Positions 37,430 to 46,426 of a stretch of DNA of 64,000 nt are shown here, in pieces. A program made the translations under genes and the position numbers. The stretch's first letter is position 1; each line of letters begins with the position of its first letter. The stretch lies in contig CAKTEF010000003.1 of the NCBI GenBank assembly GCA_934547065.1, positions 51,664-115,663 of the forward strand, in the 5' to 3' direction. This DNA is from an uncultured Faecalibacterium sp. GTDB lineage: Bacteria > Bacillota > Clostridia > Oscillospirales > Ruminococcaceae. The notes under the pieces were generated by a model, which did no database searches, was not told the origin of the DNA, and saw only the letters and a program-made list of their open reading frames with translations.

Positions 37430-37501
37430 AAACATAAGCCGCGTGCCCAGATTCGGGGCCGGGCGGTTGGAACGTTTTACTGTCAGAGAGGGGTAGTAAA
37501 A

Positions 37502-38755
37502 ATGTACGATGAAATGATGGATACCATTGGCCTGGTGGGTCAGGCTGACCCGGAGCTGGCTGCGGCGATGTCGCGGGAGCTGGGCCGCCAGCGCGAAAAC
37601 ATTGAGCTGATCGCCAGCGAGAACATTGTCTCGCCTGCGGTCATGGCAGCCATGGGCAGTGTGCTGACCAATAAGTATGCCGAGGGCCTGCCCGGCAAGC
37701 GCTACTACGGCGGCTGTGTCTATGTGGACGAGGTGGAAAACATTGCCATCCGCCGTGCCTGCGAGCTGTTCGGGGCCAAGTACGCCAATGTGCAGCCCCA
37801 TTCCGGCGCACAGGCAAACCTGGCCGTTTACTTTGCACTGCTGGATCTGGGCGATACCGTGATGGGCATGGATCTTTCCCAGGGCGGCCACCTGACCCAC
37901 GGCTCGCCGGTGAACATGTCCGGCAAGAACTACAACTTTGTTTCCTACGGTGTCAACGCCGAGGGAGTCATCGACTACGCCGAGCTGGAAAAGCAGGTCA
38001 AAAAGGTACGCCCCCGGATGATCGTGGCGGGCGCATCCGCATACCCCCGCGCCATTGATTTTGAAAAGCTGGCCGAGATCGCGCACGGCTACGGTGCCTA
38101 CCTGATGGTGGACATGGCCCACATTGCGGGCCTGGTGGCAGGTGGCCAGCATCAAAGCCCCGTGCCCTACGCCGATGTGGTGACCACCACCACCCACAAG
38201 ACCCTGCGCGGCCCGCGCGGCGGCCTGATCCTGACCAACAACCCGGTGCTGGCAAAACGGATCAACTCGGCCGTGTTCCCCGGCACCCAGGGCGGCCCGC
38301 TGGAACATGTGATCGCAGCAAAGGCGGTCTGCTTTGGCGAGGCGCTGAAGCCGGAGTTTAAGGAATATGCACGCAAGATCGTTGAGAATGCACAGGCTCT
38401 GGCGGCCCGGCTGCAGGCCCGCGGGGTCAAGCTGGTGTCCGGCGGCACCGACAACCATCTGATGCTGGTGGATCTGCGCGATGAGGAGTGTACCGGCAAG
38501 GAGCTGGAAGCCCGGCTGGACAGTGTACACATCACGGCCAACAAGAACACCGTCCCCGGCGAGATCCGCAGCCCGTTTGTGACCTCCGGTGTCCGCCTGG
38601 GCACTCCGGCTGTGACGACCCGCGGCATGGGCGTGGAGGAAATGAACGTGATTGCAGACTGCATTGCGGACTGCATCTGGCACTATGACGAGAAAAAGGA
38701 CGAGATCTCCGCCCGTGTGCTGGCCCTGACCAAGGCATTCCCCCTGTACGAATAA
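37502..38755 (+). CDS. glyA: Serine hydroxymethyltransferase
   Basis: 417 residues, PLP-dependent. Interconverts serine and glycine, charging THF to 5,10-methylene-THF, which the neighbouring FolD consumes. [16 protein letters not shown] and [14 protein letters not shown] near the start and [14 protein letters not shown] carrying the PLP Lys233 are diagnostic. AGAGGGG precedes the ATG. Divergent from the one-carbon operon with adjacent promoters, so joint control is possible. Confidence 0.98.
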   Translation: MYDEMMDTIGLVGQADPELAAAMSRELGRQRENIELIASENIVSPAVMAAMGSVLTNKYAEGLPGKRYYGGCVYVDEVENIAIRRACELFGAKYANVQPHSGAQANLAVYFALLDLGDTVMGMDLSQGGHLTHGSPVNMSGKNYNFVSYGVNAEGVIDYAELEKQVKKVRPRMIVAGASAYPRAIDFEKLAEIAHGYGAYLMVDMAHIAGLVAGGQHQSPVPYADVVTTTTHKTLRGPRGGLILTNNPVLAKRINSAVFPGTQGGPLEHVIAAKAVCFGEALKPEFKEYARKIVENAQALAARLQARGVKLVSGGTDNHLMLVDLRDEECTGKELEARLDSVHITANKNTVPGEIRSPFVTSGVRLGTPAVTTRGMGVEEMNVIADCIADCIWHYDEKKDEISARVLALTKAFPLYE

Positions 38756-38769
38756 GCAAACCGATCCTG

Positions 38770-38803
38770 GCACCTGCTGCGCATTGGGCGGCAGGTGCTT
38801 TTT
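38770..38803 (+). terminator. Terminator after glyA
   Basis: GCACCTGC and GCAGGTGC arms followed by five T. Confidence 0.85.
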
Positions 38804-38827
38804 GTTTGCCGGGGCAAAACCGGATGC

Positions 38828-38857
38828 TTGACAAACCAAAGCGGACCATGGTACACT
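38828..38857 (+). promoter_or_regulatory. Promoter of the DUF454 gene
   Basis: TTGACA (38828-38833), 18-base spacer, TACACT (38852-38857). Confidence 0.65.
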
Positions 38858-38888
38858 ATCGTACGGAGTTTGTAAGAACAAACCGGAA

Positions 38889-38938
38889 AAGCCGCAGCAA
38901 CGGCTTTTTTCAAGCCATGAAAGTTAGGAATAACTAAC
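38889..38938 (+). promoter_or_regulatory. Two hairpins in the leader of the DUF454 gene
   Basis: AAGCCG/CGGCTT (38889-38906) followed by T run to 38910 looks like a short terminator about 25 bases after the expected transcript start; then GTTAG/CTAAC (38923-38938) forms a second hairpin or operator. A possible attenuator; no known class recognised. Confidence 0.35.
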
Positions 38939-38989
38939 AACTTGCCGGGCGGGACCCCCTCCGCGGCAGCAACGGAAAGGAACAAAGCG

Positions 38990-39397
38990 ATGATGAAAAA
39001 AGTGTTTTTTGTAACGCTGGGCTGTGTCAGCCTGGCATTGGGCGTGGTGGGCATCGTGCTGCCCGTGCTGCCCACGGTGCCGTTTTTCCTGCTGACGGCA
39101 TTCTGCTTTGCCAAAAGCTCGCAGCGGCTGCACAACTGGTTTTTGGGCACAGCTATGTACAAAAAATACATTGGCAGCTACATGAAGCGCAAGGGGATGA
39201 CCCTGCGGGCCAAGCTGACGCTGATCGGGACCGTGACGGCGCTGATGGCCGTAGGCTTTGTGATGATGAGCCGGGTGCCCGTGGGCCGCGTCATTATGGC
39301 CGTGGTCTGGGTGGGGCATATCGTCTACTTTGGCTTTATCGTCAAGACCATTTCCCAGGAAGAAGCCGATGCCGCCGTGGCCGGGGACGAAGCCTGA
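38990..39397 (+). CDS. DUF454/YbaN-family membrane protein
   Basis: 135 residues. The first half (LGCVSLALGVVGIVLPVLPTVPFFLLTAFCFAKSS) followed by RLHNWF is the DUF454 signature, with a second pair of helices near 65-110. Inner-membrane location expected; function unknown across the family. ATG 38990 lies 9 bases after GGAAAGG; a second ATG follows at 38993. The cobalamin adenosyltransferase gene starts 95 bases downstream. Confidence 0.85.
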   Translation: MMKKVFFVTLGCVSLALGVVGIVLPVLPTVPFFLLTAFCFAKSSQRLHNWFLGTAMYKKYIGSYMKRKGMTLRAKLTLIGTVTALMAVGFVMMSRVPVGRVIMAVVWVGHIVYFGFIVKTISQEEADAAVAGDEA

Positions 39398-39492
39398 GCC
39401 GGAAAATCGTGCGCCGGGCTGGAAAAATGCCGGGAGATACAGTATACTGTTTCCTGAGACAGGCCAGGCAGGCCGGAACAGGAGAATGAGCG

Positions 39493-40005
39493 ATGGAACA
39501 GGGACTTTTGCATCTTTACTGGGGCGACGGCAAGGGCAAGACCACGGCCGCCATGGGCCTGGCGCTGCGGGCGCTTGGCAACGGAAAACGGGTGGTCATC
39601 GTGCAGTTTCTCAAGGGAGGCAAAAGCGGCGAGATCCCGCTGCTGGAACAGCTGGGGGCAGTGGTTTACCGGGGCAAGGGCGGGCAGAAGTTCGTGTTCC
39701 AGATGAACGAAACCGAAAAGGCGGCAGCACGCGCCGTGCAGAATCAGAATCTGACCGCCGCCCTGGCCCAGCCTGCGGATGTGCTGATCCTGGATGAAGC
39801 CGGTTCTGCCTGGGAGCTGGATATGGTGGATCAGGCACTGCTCCGACGTGCCGTGCTGGAGCGCCCGGCCGCGCAGGAATGCGTGCTGACGGCCCACGCA
39901 GCACCGGACTGGATGCTGGAAGCAGCCGATTACGTTACCGAGATGAAATGCCGCCGCCACCCCTATCAAAAAGGGATCGCGGCCCGGCCCGGGATCGAAT
40001 ATTGA
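39493..40005 (+). CDS. cobO: Cob(I)yrinic acid a,c-diamide adenosyltransferase (CobO/BtuR)
   Basis: 170 residues. Adenosylates cob(I)alamin or its precursors to make coenzyme B12. The P-loop is YWGDGKGKTTAAMGLALRA (about 10-28), then VVIVQFLKGGKSGE and the Walker-B-like VLILDEAG. It is a little shorter than the usual 180-200 residues. Probably used in salvage, since no other cobalamin gene is seen in the window. GGAGAATGAGCG precedes the ATG. Confidence 0.93.
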   Translation: MEQGLLHLYWGDGKGKTTAAMGLALRALGNGKRVVIVQFLKGGKSGEIPLLEQLGAVVYRGKGGQKFVFQMNETEKAAARAVQNQNLTAALAQPADVLILDEAGSAWELDMVDQALLRRAVLERPAAQECVLTAHAAPDWMLEAADYVTEMKCRRHPYQKGIAARPGIEY

Positions 40006-40011
40006 AAACAT

Positions 40012-40043
40012 GCCCGGATGCAGAGCTGTTCCTGCATCCGGGC
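40012..40043. terminator. Bidirectional hairpin between cobO and the next gene
   Basis: GCCCGGATGCAG and CTGCATCCGGGC form a perfect 12-base stem between convergent genes; T-run is weak on both sides. Confidence 0.7.
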
Positions 40044-40050
40044 GTGCTGC

Positions 40051-40779
40051 TTATACGGTGGCCAGCACGGCAAGGATGCTCTGCCAGCGGGGGTTCTGCA
40101 CGGGCTGCGCAGCCCGGCTGGGTGCAGGGGCAGCAGCCGGGCGGGAGACCGCAGCTGCAGGCCGTGCAAACGGGGAGGCAAGCGCTGCCTGCCAGCGGTT
40201 TGCCAGTGCAGCGGCTTCCGGGCAGCTCTGCAGGGTGCGGCGCTCGCTGCCGGCCAGAAAATCGCCCAGCCAGAACAGGATGGCGGCAATGGGCAGGCAG
40301 TCGGCAGCCTGGGTGCTCCAATAGCTCCAGCTCCCGCCCCGGCCCACAAAGCTTTCCACCGTGATCAGTGCCCCTTCGTGCCGGGCGGGAGCAAGGCAGG
40401 AGCAGGAGGTGCCGCCCAGCTGCTCCAGCTCGTGCAGGATGCGCCCGGTACGGGCAGCGTCCAGGGGATCACGCCGGATGCAGGCGGAAAAATCGGTGCT
40501 GTCCAGCAGGCTGTCGGCCGTTGCGGGGAAGCGCCCCGTCAGCTCTCCGGAAGCGTTATGGCACTGCTGCCATCCCTTGCGGAACAGCTGGAAATTGAGG
40601 TTGCGGCGGCCCATGGTGGAGTAGACCACCTGCGCCTGTCCGTTTGTGCTCCGGCGCAGTTCCAGATAGGCATCGGCTCCGCTCAGGTCCTGCACCCGGA
40701 CCGAAAGCAGCAGGGAAAGGCCGGAGTTCTGTGCAGACATGGCACGGTGCATTTCTTCAAAGTAACGGGCAGCATCCAT
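40051..40779 (-). CDS. Hypothetical protein
   Basis: 242 residues, no signal peptide or membrane helix evident. The middle (about 90-200) is mixed alpha/beta; the C-terminal 50 residues are low-complexity Ala/Pro/Arg. I recognise no family. The start MDAARYFEEMHRAM follows GGAGAGGAG; a longer in-frame reading back to 40857 would run through the promoter. It lies just downstream of the vWA gene on the same strand but has its own promoter and the vWA gene its own terminator. Confidence 0.6.
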   Translation of the reverse strand: MDAARYFEEMHRAMSAQNSGLSLLLSVRVQDLSGADAYLELRRSTNGQAQVVYSTMGRRNLNFQLFRKGWQQCHNASGELTGRFPATADSLLDSTDFSACIRRDPLDAARTGRILHELEQLGGTSCSCLAPARHEGALITVESFVGRGGSWSYWSTQAADCLPIAAILFWLGDFLAGSERRTLQSCPEAAALANRWQAALASPFARPAAAVSRPAAAPAPSRAAQPVQNPRWQSILAVLATV

Positions 40780-40828
40780 GGTGGTGTTCTCCTCTCCAAA
40801 ACCCATCTGACAGTTGTTCTTTGAATGC

Positions 40829-40857
40829 ATTATAGCATAGAATCCGACAAAATACAA
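40829..40857 (-). promoter_or_regulatory. Promoter of the hypothetical gene
   Basis: Minus strand TTGTAT (40857-40852), 17-base spacer, TATAAT (40834-40829). Confidence 0.72.
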
Positions 40858-40926
40858 CTATAAGTTTGATATAATCCAAAAATATTTTGAGGAACAGCAA
40901 ACTTCACAAACAATATGGTTGTAACA

Positions 40927-40953
40927 AAAAAGCTCCCCTGCAGGAGAGCTTTC
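40927..40953 (-). terminator. Terminator of the MoxR-vWA operon
   Basis: Minus strand AAAGCTCTCC and GGGGAGCTTT around TGCA, followed by a T run. Confidence 0.8.
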
Positions 40954-40976
40954 TTGTAGATGCAAGCGGGATGGGG

Positions 40977-42731
40977 TCAATCGCCCAGTTCGCGGATCTC
41001 GTTCTGGATCAAGCGTCCGGCCGCACGGGCCAGCTGATCCATCCCGCGGATGCGGGCAAAATTTTTGCCGTAGATCTGCTCCGCGCTGGGCACGGCGCTG
41101 TCCTCGCCCATGAACACCGCGCAGACCCGCAGGCCTTTCCGGCGCAGGGCGCGCACCTCGGCGGCGGCATCGGCCACGCCAAAGTTTCCGCCGTAATCGC
41201 AGCCCAGCGGCTCGCCGGGGGAGGGCGGAACACGGCGGCTGTCGTTGGGGGAGGCATCGGTCAGGAGGATCAGCAGGTGGCGCGGCGCGGGGCCGGGGTC
41301 GAACGCAGCAAGGTCGCCTGCCGCCCGCAGGGCCAGACCGTCGCGGTTCCAACCGGAAGCAAAATACCGGTTGATGCCCTGAAGCTGCTTTTCGGAAAAA
41401 GACTTGAGCACCCGCAGCACCGTATAGCCGCGCAGGCTGCAAAAACTGCTGACCCGGACCGGGATGCCGCAGGCGGTCAGGCTCTGGGCCAGGATGGACC
41501 CCTGTGCGGCCAGAACTTCCTGGCAGTGGAGGCGGGAGGCGGAGCCGTCCAGCAAAAGATCCACGGTAAAGGCGGGATGGTTCTCCTCCTCGGCACAGCG
41601 GAACACCCGGCTGTCATCCAGCAGGGGGGCGCGCCAGACCCGCTCCGGGTCCAGATTGCCGCTGCGGGCGATCCGGGCGTTGGGCTGCTGGTGGACCAGG
41701 ATGCAGTTGCGGATCTGCTCGGTGAGCCGCAGCACCACGCTGCGGTGCAGTTCCAGGTTTTTGGCATCGTAGCTGCGGTTCCGTTCGGCCTGGAGCTGTG
41801 CCTGTTCGGCAAGATGCCGGGCTTCGGCGGTGGGGGCCTGCTCCGGGCTGGGCACTCCGGCGGCAAACCAGAGGTGACACCCCAGATGGGCCCCGGTGCA
41901 AAGCTCCTGTTCGGCTTTGCGCAGCCGCTCCGGCGGGTAGAGGGAGCGGCCAAAGCAGCTTTCGATGTAAGCGCGGTCCTCGGCGGCGTTCTGTTTTAAG
42001 GTAATGTGGGCCAGCCGTTTGTCCACGACTGGGCCGCTGCCGCCCGCATCCACGGAGCCGGAATGTTCCACGGTCAGCTGGTCGGTCTTGATCATCTGGG
42101 TGGGCAGCGTTTTGGTGGCAAGGGTGGCCAAAAACCCCTCCAGATGGAGGTGCAGGCCCGCTTTCGGGTGAACTTTGCCGTCAAACAGGGCAGCCTTGGC
42201 AAAGACAGCCAGCAGGGCCGCTTTCAACTGCTCCGGCCGGGGCGGGGTGTCCGGTGCCAGCGCCTGCGCCAGTGCGCTTTCATAAGGGGTCATCACCGGC
42301 GGGCGGCGGCCCTGCACGGTGCGCCAGCGGTCTGCCTGCAGGGTGTAGACCAGCTGGTTCCTGGCCATCCACTCCTGCCGCGAAAGCTTGTACTGGATGC
42401 CAAAGAAATAATCGGCGTGGTCACGCCGCAGCTGGGCCAGCACCGGGCGGCGCGGCAGTTCCAGGGTATAAACGGCCTGTTCCAGATAAAGCCAGCTCAG
42501 ATCATCCAGCTGGCTTTGGCGGATATCGCCCTCCCAGCTGCGGAACACCTCGCGGATCCGGGCATCGCCGTAATATTTGTGTACCAGCCCTACGATGCAG
42601 TTCATGTAAAAATCCACCGTGCCATCGGTGTTCCGGGCCAGGAACAACGGCTCAAAGCCGTAAGCGCCTGCCGCAGCCCAGACCTGATTGGCGGCCCGCC
42701 GCTCCTCGGCGGTGTAGCTCTGCGCTTCCAT
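40977..42731 (-). CDS. vWA-domain protein paired with a MoxR ATPase
   Basis: 584 residues. The C-terminal third is a von Willebrand A-type domain: LLLDGSASR (MIDAS-like DxSxS around residue 390), then LILLTDASPND. The N-terminal 380 residues are mostly helical and not recognised. The start overlaps the ATPase stop, so the pair is translationally coupled. MoxR-vWA pairs act as metal-insertion or protein-maturation chaperones (cobalt/magnesium chelatase CobS/CobT, NorQ/NorD, CbbQ/CbbO). The target here is unknown. Confidence 0.75.
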   Translation of the reverse strand: MEAQSYTAEERRAANQVWAAAGAYGFEPLFLARNTDGTVDFYMNCIVGLVHKYYGDARIREVFRSWEGDIRQSQLDDLSWLYLEQAVYTLELPRRPVLAQLRRDHADYFFGIQYKLSRQEWMARNQLVYTLQADRWRTVQGRRPPVMTPYESALAQALAPDTPPRPEQLKAALLAVFAKAALFDGKVHPKAGLHLHLEGFLATLATKTLPTQMIKTDQLTVEHSGSVDAGGSGPVVDKRLAHITLKQNAAEDRAYIESCFGRSLYPPERLRKAEQELCTGAHLGCHLWFAAGVPSPEQAPTAEARHLAEQAQLQAERNRSYDAKNLELHRSVVLRLTEQIRNCILVHQQPNARIARSGNLDPERVWRAPLLDDSRVFRCAEEENHPAFTVDLLLDGSASRLHCQEVLAAQGSILAQSLTACGIPVRVSSFCSLRGYTVLRVLKSFSEKQLQGINRYFASGWNRDGLALRAAGDLAAFDPGPAPRHLLILLTDASPNDSRRVPPSPGEPLGCDYGGNFGVADAAAEVRALRRKGLRVCAVFMGEDSAVPSAEQIYGKNFARIRGMDQLARAAGRLIQNEIRELGD

Positions 42732-43651
42732 CAGCCAAAGAGCTTTGCGGCAGAAAGCTGGGCCGGGATGCGGGCGGCAATGACATCCCGGATCAGGCCC
42801 TGCTCGTAGGAATCAAAGGCTTTGTTGGTGATGCCCATATCCAGCGCGGCCCCGGCGGCCACGCCCCGGCGCATCAGGCGCAGCGCATCCAGCATCCCGC
42901 GCAGGTCCAGCGCTTTGGTGGAGATCTCGGCGCTGTCGCATTTCTTTTGCAGGTCCAGGAACAGCAGGGCGAACTGGTGGACATATTTGCCGTTCAGGTC
43001 CGGGAACTGGGCGCGGAGCAGCTTTTCCAGGTTCTCCTCGGTGATCGTGGGCATCTGGATGACCACAAAGCGGGAGGTCAGGGCCTCGTTCAGCTCACGG
43101 GTGCCCGCATAGCCGTAGTTCATGGTGGCAATAAAGCGGGTCTCCTCGGCCAGCGGGATCCGCTCGTAGCCGGGCACGTCGATGGCGCGGCGGAAGTCCA
43201 GCACGGCGTGGAGCACGGCCAGGGCTTCGTTTTTGGCCATGTTGATCTCATCCAGCACACCAAAGCCGCCGCACTGGGCACAGCGGTAGACCGGGCCGGG
43301 GCGGAACTGCACGGCCCCGCCCACAAAGGTGTCCATCCCGATCAGGGAAGCAGCATCCATATTGACATGGAACGAGATATCCCATGCCGGGCGGCCAAAG
43401 GCAGCGGAAAGGTTCTCCGCCAGGACGTTTTTACCGGTGGCTTTTCCACCGGCCAGCAGCAGGTTCTCGCCGCAGAGCAAAGCGGCCAGAGCCTGCTCCC
43501 AGACCTCTTTTCCATAATAGGTAAAAGAGGAAGCCGGGATGCGGGAGCGCAGGGCATCGGGCAGAGGATGGGCTGTGCGGGATTCCTCCACAGCCGAAAG
43601 CAGGGCGGGGTCGATCCCCTCCTGCCGGAGCGTTTCGAGCAGATCAGACAT
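42731..43651 (-). CDS. MoxR-family AAA+ ATPase
   Basis: 306 residues. Walker A GGKATGKN (68-75; an Asn stands where Ser/Thr is usual), Walker B FGVLDEINMA (about 150), a sensor-1 ATMNYGYAGT block and EALTSRFVVIQMP with the arginine finger. This is the MoxR/CobS subclass that works with a vWA partner. ATG 43651 follows GAAGAAGGTG. First gene of a leftward two-gene operon with the vWA protein. Confidence 0.88.
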   Translation of the reverse strand: MSDLLETLRQEGIDPALLSAVEESRTAHPLPDALRSRIPASSFTYYGKEVWEQALAALLCGENLLLAGGKATGKNVLAENLSAAFGRPAWDISFHVNMDAASLIGMDTFVGGAVQFRPGPVYRCAQCGGFGVLDEINMAKNEALAVLHAVLDFRRAIDVPGYERIPLAEETRFIATMNYGYAGTRELNEALTSRFVVIQMPTITEENLEKLLRAQFPDLNGKYVHQFALLFLDLQKKCDSAEISTKALDLRGMLDALRLMRRGVAAGAALDMGITNKAFDSYEQGLIRDVIAARIPAQLSAAKLFG

Positions 43652-43835
43652 GAACGACACCTTCTTCTCGGTTGGCAGCGCCAAACCGGATTTTCAGCCC
43701 TATCATAGCACAACCGCCGCCGTTTGTGTAGAGGCCGGGCGGGTGCTCTTTGCCGGAATTTTGCCGCACCGGCCCACAGATGAACAAAATTTGTCAAGCC
43801 CGGCGCGCAGGCGCACAGGTTTCAGCACCAAAAAA

Positions 43836-43864
43836 TTGACACCATGGCTGAAATACGTTAAAAT
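43836..43864 (+). promoter_or_regulatory. Promoter of the symporter gene
   Basis: TTGACA (43836-43841), 17-base spacer, TAAAAT (43859-43864), 45 bases before the ATG. Confidence 0.78.
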
Positions 43865-43908
43865 AGCACCTGTTATGTCAAATTTTCGGTAAAAGGTGAG
43901 AACGAACA

Positions 43909-45300
43909 ATGATCGAAACCATTGCGGCCGTAAACAATGCGGTCAATCAATTCATCTGGGGCATCCCCGCCATGGTCTGCATCATCGGCGTGGGGCTGCT
44001 GCTCAGTGCGCGGACACGTTTTTTGCAGATCCGCAAGTTCCCTTACGCCATCCGCACCACCATTGGACGGATGTTCCGCAAAAAGGATGCTTCGGACGGC
44101 GCGATGACTCCGTTCCAGGCGGTATGCACGGCCCTGGCGGGCACGGTAGGCACCGGCAACATTGCCGGTGTGGCCGGTGCCATTGCCATCGGCGGGCCGG
44201 GCGCGGTGTTCTGGATGTGGTGCTCGGCGCTGCTGGGCATGTGTACCAAATTTGCCGAGGTGACCCTGGCGGTTCACTTCCGGGAGCGCAGTGAGACCGG
44301 CGAATGGGTGGGCGGCCCCATGTACTATATAAAGAACGGCTTGGGAAAAAACTGGCAGTGGCTGGCGTTCCTGTACTCGCTGTTCGGTGTGCTGACGGTG
44401 TTCGGCACCGGCAATGCCACCCAGGTCAACACCATCGTGGCTGCCATTGACACGGCCCTGACGGAGTACCATGTGGTGGACCGTGATGCTCTTTCCACGC
44501 TGAACCTGGTGGCGGGCATCGTGGTGGCCATGCTGGTGGCCATGGTGCTGCTGGGCGGCATCAAGCGCATCGGCAGTGTCAGCGAAAAGCTGGTGCCCTT
44601 TATGGCCCTGTTCTATATCGTGCTGGCCGTGGGCGTGATGGTGCTGAACGTTCAAAGCCTGCCCGCCGTGTTCGAGTCCATCTTTGCGGGTGCGTTCAAC
44701 CCCAGGGCGTTCACGGGCGGTGCCGTCGGCAGCCTGTTCACCAGTATGCAAAAGGGTGTTTCCCGCGGCATCTTCTCCAACGAGGCGGGCCTGGGCACAG
44801 GCTCGATCGCCCACGCCTGCGCCGATACCCGCAAGCCGGTCAAGCAGGGCATGTTCGGCATTTTTGAGGTGTTTGCCGATACCATCGTCATCTGCACCCT
44901 GACCGCCATGGTCATCCTGTGCAGCGGCACCCCGGTGAATTATGGCACGGCCGCCGGTGCGGAGCTGACCATTTCCGGCTTTACCATGACCTACGGCGGC
45001 TGGGCTTCCATCTTTACCGCTGTGGCGCTGTGCTGCTTTGCCTTTTCCACCATCATCGGCTGGGGCCTGTACGGCTCCCGCTTCCTGGTGTTCCTGTGCA
45101 AAAGCGACAAGGTGGCCCGGCCGTTCTTTGTGGTGTATTCGGTCGTGTCCATCCTGGGCGCAACGGTGGATCTGGGCCTGCTGTGGAGCGTCGCGGATAC
45201 GTTCAACGGCCTGATGAGCATTCCGAACCTGATCGCCCTGCTGCTGCTCTCCGGCACAGTGGTCAGGCTGACAAAGGACTTCTTTGCCACAGAGGGCTGA
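43909..45300 (+). CDS. Alanine or glycine:cation symporter (AGCS family)
   Basis: 463 residues, about eleven membrane helices. The family signature ALAGTVGTGNIAGVAGAIAIGGPGAVFWMW (split around residue 75-100), GEWVGGPMYYIKNGLG and FSNEAGLGTGSIAHA are all present. It takes up alanine or glycine with sodium or protons. AAAAGGTG precedes the ATG. Monocistronic; no terminator with a clear T run was seen in the 120 bases behind it. Confidence 0.94.
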   Translation: MIETIAAVNNAVNQFIWGIPAMVCIIGVGLLLSARTRFLQIRKFPYAIRTTIGRMFRKKDASDGAMTPFQAVCTALAGTVGTGNIAGVAGAIAIGGPGAVFWMWCSALLGMCTKFAEVTLAVHFRERSETGEWVGGPMYYIKNGLGKNWQWLAFLYSLFGVLTVFGTGNATQVNTIVAAIDTALTEYHVVDRDALSTLNLVAGIVVAMLVAMVLLGGIKRIGSVSEKLVPFMALFYIVLAVGVMVLNVQSLPAVFESIFAGAFNPRAFTGGAVGSLFTSMQKGVSRGIFSNEAGLGTGSIAHACADTRKPVKQGMFGIFEVFADTIVICTLTAMVILCSGTPVNYGTAAGAELTISGFTMTYGGWASIFTAVALCCFAFSTIIGWGLYGSRFLVFLCKSDKVARPFFVVYSVVSILGATVDLGLLWSVADTFNGLMSIPNLIALLLLSGTVVRLTKDFFATEG

Positions 45301-45418
45301 GAAGCGGAACTGCCGTGCCGGAAATCGCAAAACCGGACGCTTTGCGTCGAGGGACAGAAAAACCGCACGGCGCGGCAAAAATGGTGCGTTCGGAAAGACA
45401 GAAATTATGTAAATTCAA

Positions 45419-45447
45419 TTGACAAATCAGTGCTTTTATCGTATAAC
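45419..45447 (+). promoter_or_regulatory. Promoter of the InlB-repeat protein gene
   Basis: TTGACA (45419-45424), 17-base spacer, TATAAC (45442-45447). Confidence 0.75.
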
Positions 45448-45523
45448 CTATATAGAAGCAGTTCCGGAGGGGGCAGGCACAGCCTGCTCCGTAAGGAAAC
45501 CGGCGCGAAAAGGAGGAAACGGT

Positions 45524-45982
45524 ATGAAGCATTTCCTGAAGCGGCTGGTGGTCGCCATCACGACGCTTGCGCTGCTGTGCTGTATCACTCCGGCGGCGTT
45601 TGCGGACGCAGCGTTTTACACCGTGAATCTGGAGCCGATGGGCGGCGTAGTGGGCGAGACACATCTGTTTGCTTACAAGGTGGGCAGTACGTATCGGCTG
45701 ACCAGCCTGCCGACCCCCACGATGGACGGCTACACCTTTGACGGCTGGTATGACGATATGGTGGGCGGCAGCAAAGTCACCACCCGTACTGCCATCAAGG
45801 AGGACGACACCACCCTTTATGCCCGCTGGATGGCCAAGATGGACGGCAGCGCGGCAGCGGTGACCACACCGGCCGCCACAGCACAACCTGTCCAGCAGGA
45901 GTTCCGGCTGGAGGATCACTATGGTACCCTGCTGCTTGTGGGTACCACGGTATTGGTTTTGGCACTGGTCTCAATGCATTGA
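45524..45982 (+). CDS. Secreted, membrane-anchored protein with InlB B-repeat
   Basis: 152 residues. A signal peptide (basic start, hydrophobic 9-22, cleavage likely after AFA at 27), then one Listeria-Bacteroides InlB B-repeat (YTFDGWYDD ... TTLYARW, about 62-105), a Thr/Ala-rich spacer and a C-terminal membrane helix (about 134-150) with almost no cytoplasmic tail. It has no LPxTG motif. B-repeats form small beta-grasp units in surface adhesins. ATG 45524 follows AAGGAGG. Precedes the double-glycine peptide and pilus locus. Confidence 0.8.
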   Translation: MKHFLKRLVVAITTLALLCCITPAAFADAAFYTVNLEPMGGVVGETHLFAYKVGSTYRLTSLPTPTMDGYTFDGWYDDMVGGSKVTTRTAIKEDDTTLYARWMAKMDGSAAAVTTPAATAQPVQQEFRLEDHYGTLLLVGTTVLVLALVSMH

Positions 45983-46028
45983 GATCAGCTTGCTATATGA
46001 TAGAAAATGAAAGAGAGGAATCCCTATT

Positions 46029-46277
46029 ATGATCAACAACGAAATCAAAATGCCCGCCAGCTTTGCTGAAATCGACGAGAATGAGATGGAGTACCTCCAG
46101 GGCGGTGCCGAGGCTGAGGGCACGGTCGATGCATGGCAGGTGTTCCAGAACTTTGGCACCCTGTTCAATCTGATCGCCCGCGTGTTCTCCGCTGGCAGCT
46201 CCATCGTGAACAACGTGGTCGTGATCGTGAACACCATCGGCAAGCTGAACAGCTTTACCTTTACCGGCAAAAACTGA
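46029..46277 (+). CDS. Small peptide with double-glycine leader (bacteriocin-like precursor)
   Basis: 82 residues. The N-terminal MPASFAEIDENEMEYLQGG matches the double-glycine leader pattern (acidic helix, hydrophobics at -4/-7/-12, GG end) recognised by C39-peptidase ABC exporters. The predicted mature part of about 55 residues begins AEAEGTVDAWQVF and is largely hydrophobic and helical (NLIARVFSAGSSIVNNVVVI), with a polar basic end. No Cys, so not a lanthipeptide as it stands. No exporter, immunity or modification gene lies in this window. GAGAGGAA precedes the ATG; a strong terminator follows. Confidence 0.7.
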   Translation: MINNEIKMPASFAEIDENEMEYLQGGAEAEGTVDAWQVFQNFGTLFNLIARVFSAGSSIVNNVVVIVNTIGKLNSFTFTGKN

Positions 46278-46296
46278 TCGCATTTCCGGAGCATAA

Positions 46297-46338
46297 AAGA
46301 ACACCCACTGCCGTTTGCGCAGCGGGTGTTCTTTTTTT
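46297..46338 (+). terminator. Terminator after the double-glycine peptide
   Basis: AGAACACCC and GGGTGTTCT arms followed by seven T. Confidence 0.9.
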
Positions 46339-46397
46339 GTCGGAAAAGGCCCCCATGGAAAACCCATTGAAAAGGTAGTATATCAGGAAAGAAGATG

Positions 46398-46426
46398 TTG
46401 AATTTCAGGGGTGAAAATGATATAAT
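46398..46426 (+). promoter_or_regulatory. Promoter of the pilus operon
   Basis: TTGAAT (46398-46403), 17-base spacer, TATAAT (46421-46426). It is followed by a 200-base leader (46430-46629) with no gene and no riboswitch class I recognise. Confidence 0.75.

Noticed and set aside
37280-37500. Tetrahydrofolate or glycine riboswitch between the folate operon and glyA
   Set aside because: The gap is filled by two promoters and short leaders; no conserved core of either class is visible.
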